The notes beneath the pieces were generated by a model. The model was not told the DNA's origin. It was given only the letters and a program-made list of their open reading frames with translations, and searched no databases. Positions 1-7,214 of a DNA stretch of 11,246 bases are shown piece after piece. The stretch is from an uncultured Veillonellaceae bacterium. GTDB taxonomy: Bacteria > Bacillota > Negativicutes > Veillonellales > Negativicoccaceae. A program made the position numbers and the translations under genes. Position 1 is the first letter of the stretch. Every line of letters begins with the position of its first letter. The DNA is taken from assembly GCA_900556745.1 (NCBI GenBank), contig USPU01000024.1, forward strand, positions 1-11,246, in the 5' to 3' direction.

Positions 1-328
1 CGTATTTTTCTAAGATGCCCTTGTCGAAAAGCTCCATCGCGAGATTCAAACCGGTTTGACCGCCCAGCGTCGCCAGGATCCCGTCCGGACGTTCCTGCGC
101 GATGACCGATGTGACAAAATCGAGCGTCAGCGGTTCGATGTACACGCGATCGGCGATATCCGTATCCGTCATGATCGTCGCCGGGTTGCTGTTGATCAGA
201 ACGACTTCACAGCCCTCTTCTTTTAACGACAGGCAAGCCTGCGTACCGGCATAGTCGAATTCCGCGGCCTGACCGATAACGATCGGGCCGGAGCCGATCA
301 CGAGAACCTTCTTGATTTCTTTACTCAT
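1..328 (-). CDS. carB: Carbamoyl phosphate synthase large subunit, N-terminal fragment (truncated by window edge)
   Basis: The large subunit uses ammonia delivered by CarA, bicarbonate and two ATP to make carbamoyl phosphate for pyrimidines and arginine. Only the first 109 codons of a protein usually near 1,070 residues are visible. The start reads [20 protein letters not shown] and continues through [33 protein letters not shown] and [10 protein letters not shown], all typical of the first biotin-carboxylase-like N-terminal domain. The ATP-grasp domains lie outside the window. The ATG at 328-326 overlaps the carA stop by 4 bp (ATGA), and AAGGAG lies 7 nt upstream inside carA, so translation is probably coupled to CarA, its partner subunit. 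It is the last visible gene of the PyrR-attenuated operon. Identification is by family recognition of this N-terminus and is secure. Confidence 0.97.
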   Translation of the reverse strand, partial: MSKEIKKVLVIGSGPIVIGQAAEFDYAGTQACLSLKEEGCEVVLINSNPATIMTDTDIADRVYIEPLTLDFVTSVIAQERPDGILATLGGQTGLNLAMELFDKGILEKY

Positions 329-1389
329 GCGCGTTCTCCTTTCAGGCTTTTCATCCAATCCGTAAATAAGTATTCGTTGTCCGTCGGTCCCGGAGCCGCT
401 TCGGGATGGTACTGAATGCCCTGAATCGGCAGCGTGCGGTGACGGAAGCCTTCGATCGTACCGTCATTCAACGAACGGTGCGTAACCACGAGCTCCGCCG
501 GAAAACTTTCTTCACTGACGGCGTAACCGTGGTTTTGCGCCGTCATCGTGATTTTTTTCGTGGCAAGATCGATCACCGGGTGGTTCGCGCCGCGATGACC
601 GAAGGGCAATTTAAACGTGACCGCGCCCAACGCTTGCGCGAGCAACTGATGGCCCATGCAAATACCGAACATCGGCACTTTACCGACAAGCTCACGCAAA
701 GTTTGGATCGTATCGGGCACATCCGCGGGGTTCCCCGGACCGTTGCTGATGAAAACGCCGTCCGGTCGGGTCGCAAGAATCTGCGCCGCTTTGGTCTGCG
801 CCGGTACGACCGTCAGGTGGCAATCGGCCGCCACGAGATGATCCAGCATGCGCCGTTTAATACCGCAGTCGATGACGGTAACACGCAACCGGCCTTCGCC
901 CATTTTATAAGCAACCGGCGTTGTCACGCGCGCGATCTGATCCTGCGGCAAAGGATGCGCAAGCGCTTCTTTCACATAATTTTCTTCCGCGGCTGTCGCA
1001 AGCACCCCGATCGGTGTGCCTTCTTTACGAATCGCGCGAGTGATCGCACGGGTATCCGCGCCGATCAGCACCGGAATCTGATTCGCCTTGAAAAATCGGC
1101 CCAGCGAATCTTCGCTTTCCCAGTTACTCGGAAAACGCGTCAATTCCGAGACGATAGCGCCCGAAATCGACGGTCTTTCGCCCTGCCAAATGTGGTGATT
1201 GACACCGTAGTTACCGATCAGAGGGTAGGTCAACGTTAAAATCTGGTCGGTATAGGAAGGATCCGTATAAGACTCTTCATAGCCTGTCATCGCCGTATTA
1301 AAAACGACTTCCGCCGCTTTACTGTGTCCGCCGACAAGGTAACCCGGAAATTTCCGGCCGTCCGCCAAGTACAGATATCCCTCTTTCAT
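325..1389 (-). CDS. carA: Carbamoyl phosphate synthase small subunit (glutaminase)
   Basis: CarA hydrolyses glutamine and channels ammonia to CarB. The protein has 354 residues, close to the family norm of 350-380. Residues 1-130 form the small-subunit N-terminal domain ([42 protein letters not shown]). Residues about 168-345 are a class I glutamine amidotransferase domain. Its nucleophile is Cys244 in [15 protein letters not shown], with His328 and Glu330 in [11 protein letters not shown] completing the triad; the SNGPGNP loop is at 215-221. The triad is intact, so an active glutaminase is expected. The start is supported by GGAAGGAG about 8 nt upstream. Both ends overlap neighbours by 4 bp (ATGA): with pyrC upstream and carB downstream. 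Co-location with pyrB and pyrC says this is the pyrimidine CPSase rather than an arginine-specific one, although a single enzyme may serve both pathways. Confidence 0.98.
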   Translation of the reverse strand: MKEGYLYLADGRKFPGYLVGGHSKAAEVVFNTAMTGYEESYTDPSYTDQILTLTYPLIGNYGVNHHIWQGERPSISGAIVSELTRFPSNWESEDSLGRFFKANQIPVLIGADTRAITRAIRKEGTPIGVLATAAEENYVKEALAHPLPQDQIARVTTPVAYKMGEGRLRVTVIDCGIKRRMLDHLVAADCHLTVVPAQTKAAQILATRPDGVFISNGPGNPADVPDTIQTLRELVGKVPMFGICMGHQLLAQALGAVTFKLPFGHRGANHPVIDLATKKITMTAQNHGYAVSEESFPAELVVTHRSLNDGTIEGFRHRTLPIQGIQYHPEAAPGPTDNEYLFTDWMKSLKGERA

Positions 1390-2690
1390 CGTACAGCTCC
1401 TTCCCGCATTACCTGTTCACCGTCCACCCACGTCTGCACGGCGCGACCGGTCAGGGTCTTGCCCGCGAACGGAGAAAACAGCGATTTCGTATATAATTTT
1501 TCCGGTTCCACCGTCCATCGGCTCTGCGGCGCGATGACGGTAATGTCCGCCGGCGCGCCCGCTTTCAGCACGCCCGCTTCCCGCTGCAAAAGTCGCGCCG
1601 GCTGCACGGACATCGCGTCGACCAGCCGCTCCCAGTCGATGTGACCGGGGGTAAGCGCGTACGTAATGACGGCGGCGAGCGATGTTTCCAAGCCGCTCAT
1701 GCCGTTCGGCGCGCAGCAGAACGGTACGTCTTTTTCTTCATCGGCATGCGGCGAATGGTCCGTCACAATCGCATCGATCGTGCCGTCCGCCAGCGCTGCC
1801 AGCAACGCCTGACGATCGTCTTCTTCGCGTAACGGCGGCGCCACTTTAAACGCCGCGTCATAATTTTTAATTTCGGCATCGGTCAGCGCCAAATGATGCG
1901 CCGTCACTTCACAAGTAACGCGGACACCGCGTTGTTTCGCCGCCCGAATAAGTTCCACGGCATGCGCGGAGCTCACGTGCGCGATATGAATATGCGCGCC
2001 CGTCATTTCGGCAAGCAAAATGTCGCGAGCAACGGCGATGTCTTCCGCCGCGCGCGGTCGTCCGACAACACCCAGCGCCGTCGAGACTTTGCCTTCATGC
2101 ATAAAGCCCTGCGCCGCCATCGTCCAATCTTCCGCATGGTCGATGATCATTTTGCCGTAGGTATCGGCATATTCCATCGCGCGGCGCATGAAGTCCGCGC
2201 TTTCCACATAGTGACCGTCGTCCGAAAACGCCACGGCGCCGGCGAGCGCCAGATCGCCCATGTCGCTTAAAACGCGTCCTTCCAAATTTTGGGAAACCGC
2301 GCCGATGATGTCCACTTTCACGCGTCCTTCCGCGCGAGCGCGTTCTTTGACACCGTTAAAAGTGACGAGGTCATCAATGACGGGCGTGGTATTGGCCATA
2401 GTGGCGACGCGCGTGAACCCGCCGGCCGCCGCCGCCTGCGTACCAGTTGTCATGGATTCTTTCGCTTCCTGCCCCGGTTCGCGCAAATGCACGTGCATAT
2501 CGATCAAACCCGGCGTGACGTAGCAATCGGTTACGTCAATCACTTCGACGCCGTCAGTCGCCGTAATGGTTTCGCCGACACTGAGGATCTTACCGTCTTC
2601 AAAAAGCACATCGCCGACCGCCTTTTGACCTGCGGCGGGATTAATAATCGTGCCGTTCTTAAGCAAGCGCTTCAATGCCGTTACCCCCAT
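1386..2690 (-). CDS. pyrC: Dihydroorotase (zinc amidohydrolase)
   Basis: It cyclises carbamoyl aspartate to dihydroorotate, step three of UMP synthesis. From the ATG it has 434 residues and the amidohydrolase-fold metal site is complete: HxH at 66-68 in DMHVHLREPG, the FSDDG motif at 155-159, His185 in IIDHAED, His238 in HIAHVSS and Asp311 in DHSPH. The order and the HLREPG sequence fit the long class I dihydroorotases found in Firmicute pyr operons, not the shorter E. coli type. The start is uncertain. The ATG at 2690 has little Shine-Dalgarno signal and lies 32 bp inside pyrB. An in-frame TTG at 2675, with GGGGG 8 nt upstream, would give MKRLLKNGTIINP, which matches the usual family N-terminus and cuts the overlap to 17 bp. 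The 3' end overlaps carA by 4 bp. Confidence 0.97.
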   Translation of the reverse strand: MGVTALKRLLKNGTIINPAAGQKAVGDVLFEDGKILSVGETITATDGVEVIDVTDCYVTPGLIDMHVHLREPGQEAKESMTTGTQAAAAGGFTRVATMANTTPVIDDLVTFNGVKERARAEGRVKVDIIGAVSQNLEGRVLSDMGDLALAGAVAFSDDGHYVESADFMRRAMEYADTYGKMIIDHAEDWTMAAQGFMHEGKVSTALGVVGRPRAAEDIAVARDILLAEMTGAHIHIAHVSSAHAVELIRAAKQRGVRVTCEVTAHHLALTDAEIKNYDAAFKVAPPLREEDDRQALLAALADGTIDAIVTDHSPHADEEKDVPFCCAPNGMSGLETSLAAVITYALTPGHIDWERLVDAMSVQPARLLQREAGVLKAGAPADITVIAPQSRWTVEPEKLYTKSLFSPFAGKTLTGRAVQTWVDGEQVMREGAVR

Positions 2691-3618
2691 TCAATACTTC
2701 ATTTAAAATAGCCATCCGTACGCATACGCCGTTTTTGACCTGCGTCTGTAAAAAGGCGTTTTGCGCATACGCCAATTCATGCGAAATTTCCACGCCGCGA
2801 TTAATCGGGCCCGGATGCATGATCATCGCGTCCGGCGCCACCTCTTGCAGCAGCGCGCTCGAGATCCCGTAGGTCCGCGCATATTCGCGATTATTCGGAA
2901 TAAAACCCGCCGCCGCGCGTTCGTTTTGCAAGCGCAAAATCTGAATCGCATCGGCATCCCGCAGCGCTTCTTTCAAGTCCGTATGCAGGATCGCGCCGAG
3001 CTCGGCGAATTCGCGCGGCACCAACGTACGCGGGCCGACCATATGCACTTCGGCTCCGAGTTTGGTAAAGCCGGCTAGATCGCTGCGCGCGACGCGCGAG
3101 TGCAGAATATCGCCGACGATAACATATTTAAGTCCTTTAATCTTGCCTTTCTGTTCTCGCACGGTGAAGAGATCCAAAAGTCCCTGCGACGGATGCGCGT
3201 GCAAACCGTCACCGGCATTGATGACGACCGGAAAATGCGGGAAACGTTTACCGATTTCCACCGCGTAGGCCGCGGCGCCCGACGCTTCATGACGCATGAC
3301 GATCGCGTCCGCCGCCAACGCCGCCACCGTCAACAACGTATCGCGGAGGCTTTCGCCCTTAGTCATTGAACTGGTGCTTTTATTGATATTAATGACATCC
3401 GCTCCGAGGTATTTCCCCGCGAGCTCAAACGAACTGCGCGTGCGTGTCGAATTTTCGGAAAACACATTGACAATCGCTTTGCCCCGTAATAAATCCGTTT
3501 TTTTTGCGCCGCTCGCAATGAATTTTTTCATCGCCAGTGCTTGCGTCAAAATCGCTTCGATTTCCGCCGCCGTAAATGACGCCAAATCAATCAGCGAACG
3601 ACCTTGCCAGTCGACCAT
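2659..3618 (-). CDS. pyrB: Aspartate carbamoyltransferase catalytic subunit
   Basis: It condenses carbamoyl phosphate with aspartate, the committed step of pyrimidine synthesis. The protein has 319 residues, normal for the catalytic chain. The carbamoyl-phosphate loop is STRTR at 57-61, followed by SSMTKGES at 83-90 with the Lys that reaches into the neighbouring active site. HPSQ is at 142-145, and the aspartate-binding HPGPINRGVEIS segment at 268-279. No pyrI regulatory subunit gene is in the window, so control is probably at transcription through the leader. The ATG has an excellent GAGGAGG 7 nt upstream (3626-3632), placed directly after the attenuator's T-tract, so translation follows antitermination immediately. 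It is the first gene of the operon and overlaps pyrC at its 3' end. Confidence 0.98.
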   Translation of the reverse strand: MVDWQGRSLIDLASFTAAEIEAILTQALAMKKFIASGAKKTDLLRGKAIVNVFSENSTRTRSSFELAGKYLGADVININKSTSSMTKGESLRDTLLTVAALAADAIVMRHEASGAAAYAVEIGKRFPHFPVVINAGDGLHAHPSQGLLDLFTVREQKGKIKGLKYVIVGDILHSRVARSDLAGFTKLGAEVHMVGPRTLVPREFAELGAILHTDLKEALRDADAIQILRLQNERAAAGFIPNNREYARTYGISSALLQEVAPDAMIMHPGPINRGVEISHELAYAQNAFLQTQVKNGVCVRMAILNEVLNGGNGIEALA

Positions 3619-3634
3619 GCTGTTGCCTCCTCAT

Positions 3635-3667
3635 AAAAAAACCTCTTTGTCCCGGGACAAAGAGGTT
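3635..3667 (-). terminator. pyr operon attenuator (intrinsic terminator in leader)
   Basis: On the minus strand AACCTCTTTGTCCC is followed directly by its exact reverse complement (3667-3640) and then by a T-run ending at 3635, 17 nt before the pyrB start codon. The perfect 28-nt palindrome with a T-tract is a strong intrinsic terminator, its loop drawn from the central CCCGGG. Its place after a PyrR-binding loop identifies it as the regulated attenuator: terminator when UMP-loaded PyrR binds upstream, readthrough otherwise. The structure is seen directly; the regulation is known from Bacillus pyr leaders and inferred here. Confidence 0.93.
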
Positions 3668-3696
3668 GCATAGCAAACACAGCTACGACCACCCTT

Positions 3697-3716
3697 ACTA
3701 GCCTCACGGGACCAGT
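3697..3716 (-). promoter_or_regulatory. PyrR-binding loop (anti-antiterminator) in pyr leader
   Basis: The minus strand reads ACTGGTCCCGTGAGGCTAGT, preceded by TTTTAA and followed by AAGGG. It contains TCCCGTGAGGCT at 3711-3700, which matches the conserved PyrR recognition core UCCnGnGAGGCU, in a short stem closed by ACU/AGU. PyrR bound to UMP stabilises this hairpin, blocks antiterminator formation and lets the terminator at 3640-3667 form. The pyrR gene itself is not in the window. Sequence match and position relative to the terminator and pyrB are both right. Confidence 0.9.
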
Positions 3717-3734
3717 TTAAAAGATGCTCTCACC

Positions 3735-3750
3735 ACCGCTCGCAAGCGGT
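3735..3750 (-). promoter_or_regulatory. Short 5' leader hairpin
   Basis: ACCGCT-TGCG-AGCGGT forms a 6-bp stem with a 4-nt loop about 10 nt after the expected pyr transcription start. It has no following T-run, so it is not a terminator for the gene upstream. A 5' stabilising hairpin or a pause hairpin in the pyr leader is plausible; the role is inferred. Confidence 0.5.
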
Positions 3751-3765
3751 AATGTTTTCTGTATT

Positions 3766-3794
3766 ATTGTACTCATTGCCGGTTCTTTTGTCAA
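3766..3794 (-). promoter_or_regulatory. pyr operon promoter (sigma-A type)
   Basis: On the minus strand TTGACA (3794-3789), a 17-nt spacer and TACAAT (3771-3766) form a near-consensus housekeeping promoter. Transcription should start near 3759, giving a leader of about 140 nt before pyrB. The -35 box shares bases with the stop codon (3791-3793) of the upstream secreted-protein gene, so promoter and gene end are physically fused. Confidence 0.9.
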
Positions 3795-4909
3795 TCGTCT
3801 TCCTGCTCGCGGGCGGCTTGGGAAGCGCCCATGGCGTGCGGTACCAGCCATATCCGTACAGGCAGAAAAGATGCCCCCGCCGGCGTCCAGGTGACAGTCA
3901 CCGTGGTTTCGGTAGGAAACGTTCCGAGATGAATCGCATCCCGCACCGTATCGGTACCGATAGCGCGCTTTTGGTAATGGCCCGCGAGCGATATCGGCCG
4001 CCAACGACCGTTGGCTTCGATCGCCATATCGCCGGCATAACCGCCTCCCTGCGGATTGAAAAAGAGATCCACCGGCCCCAATCCGATCAGAGGAATTTTA
4101 ATGGTATACGTCATGCCGTAATTGCCGCGTAAGGTCACTTCGCGTCCGGTGATTTCATCGCGTCCGATGAGGTAGGGATCGCGGGTACCGTCGGCCAAAT
4201 GAATGACACGCATGCCGTCACGATCCGGACGATACGGTGCCGGCTTGACTTCGCGCGCCGTAGCGGGGAATGTGCCGCGGTCATGCGACGCATCGTGTTC
4301 TAAGGGCGATAAGTACGCCAAGCGGTGCAAGGCGGTGCGCGAAGTGCCGAGCATGGCGACTCGCACCTTTACGGGAGCTGACGTTTCCAAGTCCAAAATG
4401 CCTGAAATCAATTCGCCCGGCTGCACGACAATCCGCTCTTCTTGGAGCAACAGTTCGGGCCGCCCTTCCGTCAGTCGCAATACGCGCTGCGCTGCCGGTG
4501 CGAAAAGTTCTTTGCGCGATACTTCCCGACCGTGGCGGGTATAAAAGCTGTCCGGCGTGCCGACTACTTCCCTCGTCACGCCGACCACCGCGCCGGTGGT
4601 TTCGGAAAGCGCATACACCACCAATTGCATCGGTCGCGGCGATCCGTTGACATGGTAAAAGTACAGCCGTCCATGGCCGTCAATCGTCCCTTGGCAAAGC
4701 AGACCTTCCCCCTTGACATACTCCGGACTGTCGGAAAATACTAAAGTCTCACTGTTATCCCTGCGTGTCGCCGTCTGCTCTTCCCCTTCATACGGCGCCT
4801 GCCAGGCGGACAATTCCGCATCCGGGTACGCTTCTACCTGACCGTTGACGAACGACGCGACCAGCATCCCGCCGACGATATTGAGCCAATTCTTCCAGGT
4901 TTGCTTCAT
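3791..4909 (-). CDS. Secreted protein of unknown function, coupled to whiA
   Basis: I do not firmly recognise this 372-residue protein. The N-terminus has Lys residues, a hydrophobic stretch (WLNIVGGMLVASFV, about 8-21) and a plausible signal peptidase I site after VEA near residue 27, so export across the inner membrane is likely. No lipobox, further membrane helix or C-terminal barrel signature is visible. The rest looks beta-rich, with GRLYFYHVNG near 80-89, a VVQPGELISGILDLE stretch about halfway, GNYGMTYTIKIPLIGLGP and a very acidic tail (QEQEDD-like). From memory it loosely resembles the extracellular modules beside copper-amine-oxidase-N (stalk) domains in Firmicutes, but no such stalk domain is present and this is a weak lead. 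The ATG overlaps the whiA stop by 4 bp and has AGGGGG upstream, so it is translated with whiA. It occupies the place where crh follows whiA in Bacillus. Confidence 0.85.
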   Translation of the reverse strand: MKQTWKNWLNIVGGMLVASFVNGQVEAYPDAELSAWQAPYEGEEQTATRRDNSETLVFSDSPEYVKGEGLLCQGTIDGHGRLYFYHVNGSPRPMQLVVYALSETTGAVVGVTREVVGTPDSFYTRHGREVSRKELFAPAAQRVLRLTEGRPELLLQEERIVVQPGELISGILDLETSAPVKVRVAMLGTSRTALHRLAYLSPLEHDASHDRGTFPATAREVKPAPYRPDRDGMRVIHLADGTRDPYLIGRDEITGREVTLRGNYGMTYTIKIPLIGLGPVDLFFNPQGGGYAGDMAIEANGRWRPISLAGHYQKRAIGTDTVRDAIHLGTFPTETTVTVTWTPAGASFLPVRIWLVPHAMGASQAAREQEDD

Positions 4910-5850
4910 GATTTCCCCCTGTCCTGACCTTGGGCCCGCAAGGCGTCTGCAAGATCCGACAATTTTCTGAATCGGTGATACAATCCTGATTTTGTCATTT
5001 TTTTATCCGTATAGCCCGCCAGCTCCCGAAGCGGTACATCGGGATGCGCCAAACGAAGTTCCGCCGCTTCTTTCAAACGCGGCGGCAAGGTGTGCAACGG
5101 CTGCATACTGCGGATCAGTTCGATGTCACGCAGTTGCCGTACCGCGGCGTCTACCGTTTTTTGCAAATTGGCCGTCTCGCAATTGACCACGCGGTTGACC
5201 TGATTCCGCATATCTTTCAGCACGCGGACATTTTCAAATTCCAGTAACGCCTGATCCGCGCCCATAATCTGCAACAACCGCGCCACGCTTTCTCCCGTTT
5301 TGAGATAAACGATGTAATCGTCTTTGCGTTCGACGATGCGCCCTTGCAAACGAAACGTTTTCAGCATGCGCACCAAGGTTTTCGCGAAAGCGACGGACTC
5401 CGTGACGAACTCCAAATGGTAATCGCCTTGCGGACGATTGACCGAACCGCCGCCCAAAAAAGCGCCGGCCAAGTAGGCGCGCCGAACTTCCCGACCGCGA
5501 AACATTTCATCGTCACGGATCTCGGTCACGGGCAGCAATCCCAATTCTTCCAGGAAACGCTGGCCGACCGGTCCGGGTAAAATCGTCAATGTATAGACAT
5601 TTTTCTTGCGTAATTTGTTGCCGCGCCGCACCATCACCTGCGGCACGATACCGCCCGTTGCTTTGACATAGGTCAGCATTTTGCGCGCCGTCGGATTATG
5701 ATGCGTCACAAACCGAATGCCCGCGCCGCCGTTCCCCATGACGAGCGAACCTCCCATGCGCAATAAGGCGGTGAGTTCCGCGCGACGGGCATCGACTTCC
5801 GTCGGTACCACCCGCGCCAATTCGTCTTTTACTTGTTCGGCAAAGGACAT
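4906..5850 (-). CDS. whiA: DNA-binding protein WhiA
   Basis: WhiA is a conserved DNA-binding protein: a sporulation transcription factor in Streptomyces, and in Bacillus (YvcL) a nucleoid-associated protein affecting division and chromosome segregation. The 314-residue length is typical. Residues 1-90 are the WhiA N-terminal region (MSFAEQVKDELARV). The degenerate LAGLIDADG homing-endonuclease-like fold includes AYLAGAFLGGGSV at 125-137. The conserved linker NQVNRVVNCETANLQKT is at 206-222, and the C-terminal helix-turn-helix covers about 245-295 (PLRELAGYTDKKMTKSGLYHR). As in the family, the LAGLIDADG catalytic acids appear to be absent, so binding rather than cutting is expected. It starts 20 nt after yvcK with AAGGAGG 5 nt upstream of the ATG. 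Its end overlaps the secreted-protein gene. Confidence 0.97.
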   Translation of the reverse strand: MSFAEQVKDELARVVPTEVDARRAELTALLRMGGSLVMGNGGAGIRFVTHHNPTARKMLTYVKATGGIVPQVMVRRGNKLRKKNVYTLTILPGPVGQRFLEELGLLPVTEIRDDEMFRGREVRRAYLAGAFLGGGSVNRPQGDYHLEFVTESVAFAKTLVRMLKTFRLQGRIVERKDDYIVYLKTGESVARLLQIMGADQALLEFENVRVLKDMRNQVNRVVNCETANLQKTVDAAVRQLRDIELIRSMQPLHTLPPRLKEAAELRLAHPDVPLRELAGYTDKKMTKSGLYHRFRKLSDLADALRAQGQDRGKS

Positions 5851-5870
5851 CGCCGCCTCCTTTCTGACGC

Positions 5871-7211
5871 TTATAAACTGCGATCGAAATAGTAATCCAA
5901 TAATTGCGGATGAAGATCCGACTGCACCGCGTGCACCATGTTCACAATCGCATCGGCGACCAGGTCCGGCGCATGGCTTACCGTCATACCGTCCGCGATC
6001 AGTTTCGCGCGCACGACTTTGACGCCCAGCGCATGCACCGCTTCGGTATCGCAGACCACGGGATAGGAACCCATAGCCGCGTAACGTTCGAGCACTTCGC
6101 CGGCCGGCGCGTAATCGTTCACCAAGACGTAATCCGCCACTCCCGGCCCGATATGATCGATCAACGCCCGCAAATGGTCCGCTACCGTATAGCCGTCTGT
6201 TTCACCGGGTTGGGTCATCGCGTTGCAGATATAAATTTTGGTGGCATCGCTGCGTCGTAAGGCGGTCGCAATTTCCGGCACCAAAAGATTCGGTAAAACA
6301 CTCGTGTACAAGCTCCCCGGACCAAGCGTGATGACATCGGCCGCTTCGATCGCCGCCAAGGCCGCCGTCACCGCCTGCGGCATATCCGGTAAGATATGCA
6401 ACCGCTGAATGCGCCCGCCGTATTCCGGAATTTCGGATTCGCCGAGCACACAGACGCCGTCGGTCATCTCCGCGCGCAAACGCACCGGCTCGGTCGTCGC
6501 CGGTACCACTTCCCCGCGTACATTTAAAATTTCGCTCGCCGCTTCGAGCGCCAAAACGGGATCCTTATATTCTTCCATTAATGCCGCCAGGAAAAGATTC
6601 CCCAAACTGTGTCCGGCCAATTCCCCTGTGCCGCCGAAACGGTGTTGGAAAATATATTCCATCTGACTTTCTTTGTCAGCCATGGCCACCAGGCAGTTAC
6701 GCAAATCGCCCGGCGCGATAATATCCATTTCCTCGCGCAAACGTCCTGATGAACCGCCGTCGTCGGCGACAGTCACGATCGCTGTCAAATGCGAGGTTTT
6801 CGTTTTCAAACCGCGCAGCAGTTTGGAAAGGCCGGTACCGCCGCCAATGGAGACGATCGCCGGACCACGATCCCGCCGCGCGCGCTCCCACATCATCTGA
6901 CTGACCTTGCCGGATCCTTCCGGCGCGATACTCTGCAAAATACGCTGCATCAAACGCTGGAACGAGAAAATCATGACCAGCGCGCCGACGATGACCAGGA
7001 TCGCCCCGACGCCGGCGAGCAATGTGTAATTGTAACGTCCCGTCGTCTCGTAAAGAACGCGGAACAAAAATTCTTCCAGTACGCCGAAAACCTGGTAGTT
7101 AATAATTGTTGTCAGACCTAAGACCAAGAGCAAAAGTCCTACCGAAAAGAGCAGGACCCAACGTTTGATGCGCAGCCCCGGATAGAGCCAGCGCCATGCC
7201 GAATACCACAT
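5871..7211 (-). CDS. yvcK: YvcK/CofD-like gluconeogenesis factor with N-terminal membrane anchor
   Basis: YvcK proteins bind UDP-sugars (UDP-GlcNAc in Bacillus), and are needed for growth on gluconeogenic carbon and for normal cell shape. The catalytic-like fold begins near residue 117, with the nucleotide loop SIGGGTGLSKLLRG at 121-134, then VADDGGSSGRLREE near 148-161, GDLRNCLVAMAD and HSLGNLFLAAL. This domain (about 330 residues) alone matches the soluble Bacillus protein of about 317. The first 115 residues are extra: two predicted membrane helices (about 17-39 and 63-83), with a basic WRWLYPGLRIKRW start and an FQRLMQRIL stretch after helix two. That should place the domain on the cytoplasmic face of the inner membrane. 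The ATG at 7211 has AAGGAG 6 nt upstream within the end of rapZ, only 3 nt away. No frame break is seen, so this is a genuine fused form. Confidence 0.95.
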   Translation of the reverse strand: MWYSAWRWLYPGLRIKRWVLLFSVGLLLLVLGLTTIINYQVFGVLEEFLFRVLYETTGRYNYTLLAGVGAILVIVGALVMIFSFQRLMQRILQSIAPEGSGKVSQMMWERARRDRGPAIVSIGGGTGLSKLLRGLKTKTSHLTAIVTVADDGGSSGRLREEMDIIAPGDLRNCLVAMADKESQMEYIFQHRFGGTGELAGHSLGNLFLAALMEEYKDPVLALEAASEILNVRGEVVPATTEPVRLRAEMTDGVCVLGESEIPEYGGRIQRLHILPDMPQAVTAALAAIEAADVITLGPGSLYTSVLPNLLVPEIATALRRSDATKIYICNAMTQPGETDGYTVADHLRALIDHIGPGVADYVLVNDYAPAGEVLERYAAMGSYPVVCDTEAVHALGVKVVRAKLIADGMTVSHAPDLVADAIVNMVHAVQSDLHPQLLDYYFDRSL

Positions 7212-7214
7212 AAG

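Noticed and set aside
406..1239. 277-codon plus-strand open frame opposite carA
   Set aside because: It is the antisense shadow of carA. The carA frame has complete catalytic motifs, while the shadow's protein is Arg/His-rich, with no domain, ribosome site or promoter.
3594..3680. Possible leader peptide starting GTG or ATG (3671) and reading through the attenuator into pyrB, reminiscent of enterobacterial pyrL
   Set aside because: The frame exists (about 25-28 codons, overlapping the pyrB start), but the only ribosome-like AAGGG is part of the conserved PyrR-loop flank. The PyrR structures already explain the regulation.
3735..3750. GC hairpin as a terminator of the whiA/secreted-protein transcript
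   Set aside because: There is no T-run after the stem on either strand, and it lies downstream of the pyr promoter.
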